Origin: Hydractinia symbiolongicarpus
Lineage: Eukaryota > Cnidaria > Hydrozoa > Anthoathecata > Hydractiniidae
Assembly (NCBI RefSeq): GCF_029227915.1
Contig: NC_079883.1
Coordinates: 23,934,001-23,994,000, forward strand
Length of the DNA: 60,000 bases
Direction: 5' to 3'
Part shown: positions 59,921 to 60,000 of the stretch, one piece after another
Layout of the letters: each line of letters opens with the position of its first letter
How positions within the stretch are numbered: position 1 is the first letter of the stretch
The notes under the pieces: model-generated
What the model was told of the DNA's origin: nothing
The model's input: only the letters and a program-made list of their open reading frames with translations
Databases searched by the model: none
Made by a program: the position numbers and the translations under genes

Positions 59921-59948
59921 TTTTGTATACAACATTAGTATACCAAAA
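59921..59948. terminator. Hairpin between minus-strand genes, copy 2
   Basis: Arms ttttgtatac and gtataccaaaa, one bulged base, 7-nt loop. It sits 7 bp upstream of the Rho-N-like ATG, and after the 3' end of the acidic-tailed protein gene. Confidence 0.5.
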
Positions 59949-59962
59949 TCTATCGAGTTTAA

Positions 59963-60000
59963 CTATACCACAACGAATGGTTCTTCGTCGTCATCTGAAT
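59963..60000 (-). CDS. Polinton acidic-tailed protein, copy 2, C-terminal end (cut by window)
   Basis: Only the last 12 codons are in the window: SDDDEEPFVVV followed by TAG. This matches the acidic tail of the copy 1 gene (SDSDDESFVVVD at 35336) and its position next to the Rho-N-like gene. The rest lies beyond 60000. Confidence 0.6.
   Translation of the reverse strand, partial: SDDDEEPFVVV

Larger units (their letters stand above)
46213..60000 (+). mobile_element. Maverick/Polinton copy 2 (right end outside window)
   Basis: Same family, same orientation and mostly the same gene order as copy 1. It begins agagatagaaaaatgttcg. The left TIR is only 60 bp, because a deletion joins it directly to the polymerase gene. 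Copy-specific content: an RPB7-like frame (50599-51058) and a BRO-N-like gene (52577-53308); it lacks the zinc-repeat gene. Several genes are open here (capsid, two membrane proteins, a small protein, most of integrase), so this copy is in better condition than copy 1, but its polymerase and ATPase are broken. Confidence 0.92.

Overview
The window looks like animal nuclear DNA, most likely from a cnidarian (possibly a hydrozoan; this is inference). The host parts are AT-rich, genes are split by GT-AG introns, and simple repeats and decayed transposons fill the spacers. Three host genes can be read: the 3' exons of a solute carrier organic anion transporter (SLCO/OATP) gene (779-4950), and two tandemly duplicated secreted proteins with a PAN/apple-like domain, an EGF-like segment and a conserved C-terminal domain (13263-18253 and 41488-44780).

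Layout. 1-5.0 kb: SLCO exons with transposon scraps in an intron. 5.4-8.2 kb: a dead Ty1/copia-type retrotransposon. 8.46-10.53 kb: a dead gypsy-type retrotransposon (gag, zinc knuckles, protease, integrase; RT missing). 13.3-18.3 kb: PAN-EGF gene A. 18.3-21.6 kb: noncoding DNA ending in a split tRNA-like sequence. 21656-37258: a 15.6-kb Maverick/Polinton with ~200-bp terminal inverted repeats. 37.3-41.5 kb: noncoding. 41.5-44.8 kb: PAN-EGF gene B. 46213-60000: a second, related Polinton in the same orientation, cut by the window end.

The Polintons are virus-like DNA transposons and are less AT-rich than the host. Shared modules, left to right: protein-primed DNA polymerase B with an N-terminal SAP/Rho-N-like motif, a tiny membrane peptide, a conserved protein of unknown function, small basic/membrane proteins, a packaging ATPase, a coiled-coil membrane protein, a DDE integrase (minus), a membrane protein (minus), the major capsid protein (minus), a large hydrophobic coiled-coil protein (plus), a minor capsid candidate (minus), two plus-strand structural or accessory proteins, a Rho-N/SAP-like protein (minus) and an acidic-tailed protein (minus). 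Copy 1 continues to its right end with a Cys-rich miniprotein and a protein made of 24-residue repeats. Copy-specific genes sit between core genes: a zinc-repeat protein in copy 1, a BRO-N-like protein and a possible RPB7-like protein in copy 2. I see no adenain-type protease. Most genes are broken, but several in copy 2 (capsid, integrase core, membrane proteins) are open or nearly so.

The most interesting structure is regulatory. Most Polinton gene junctions that have a spacer, in both copies, carry a short inverted repeat able to form a hairpin. At the junction before the Rho-N gene the two copies differ by a paired substitution that keeps base pairing. Most Polinton start codons are preceded by a TATA(A)TAAA-like motif touching the ATG, even in a 29-bp divergent spacer. 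Together these suggest virus-style transcription units: a motif at the start codon and a hairpin at the 3' end, reminiscent of the hairpin rule described for Mimivirus.
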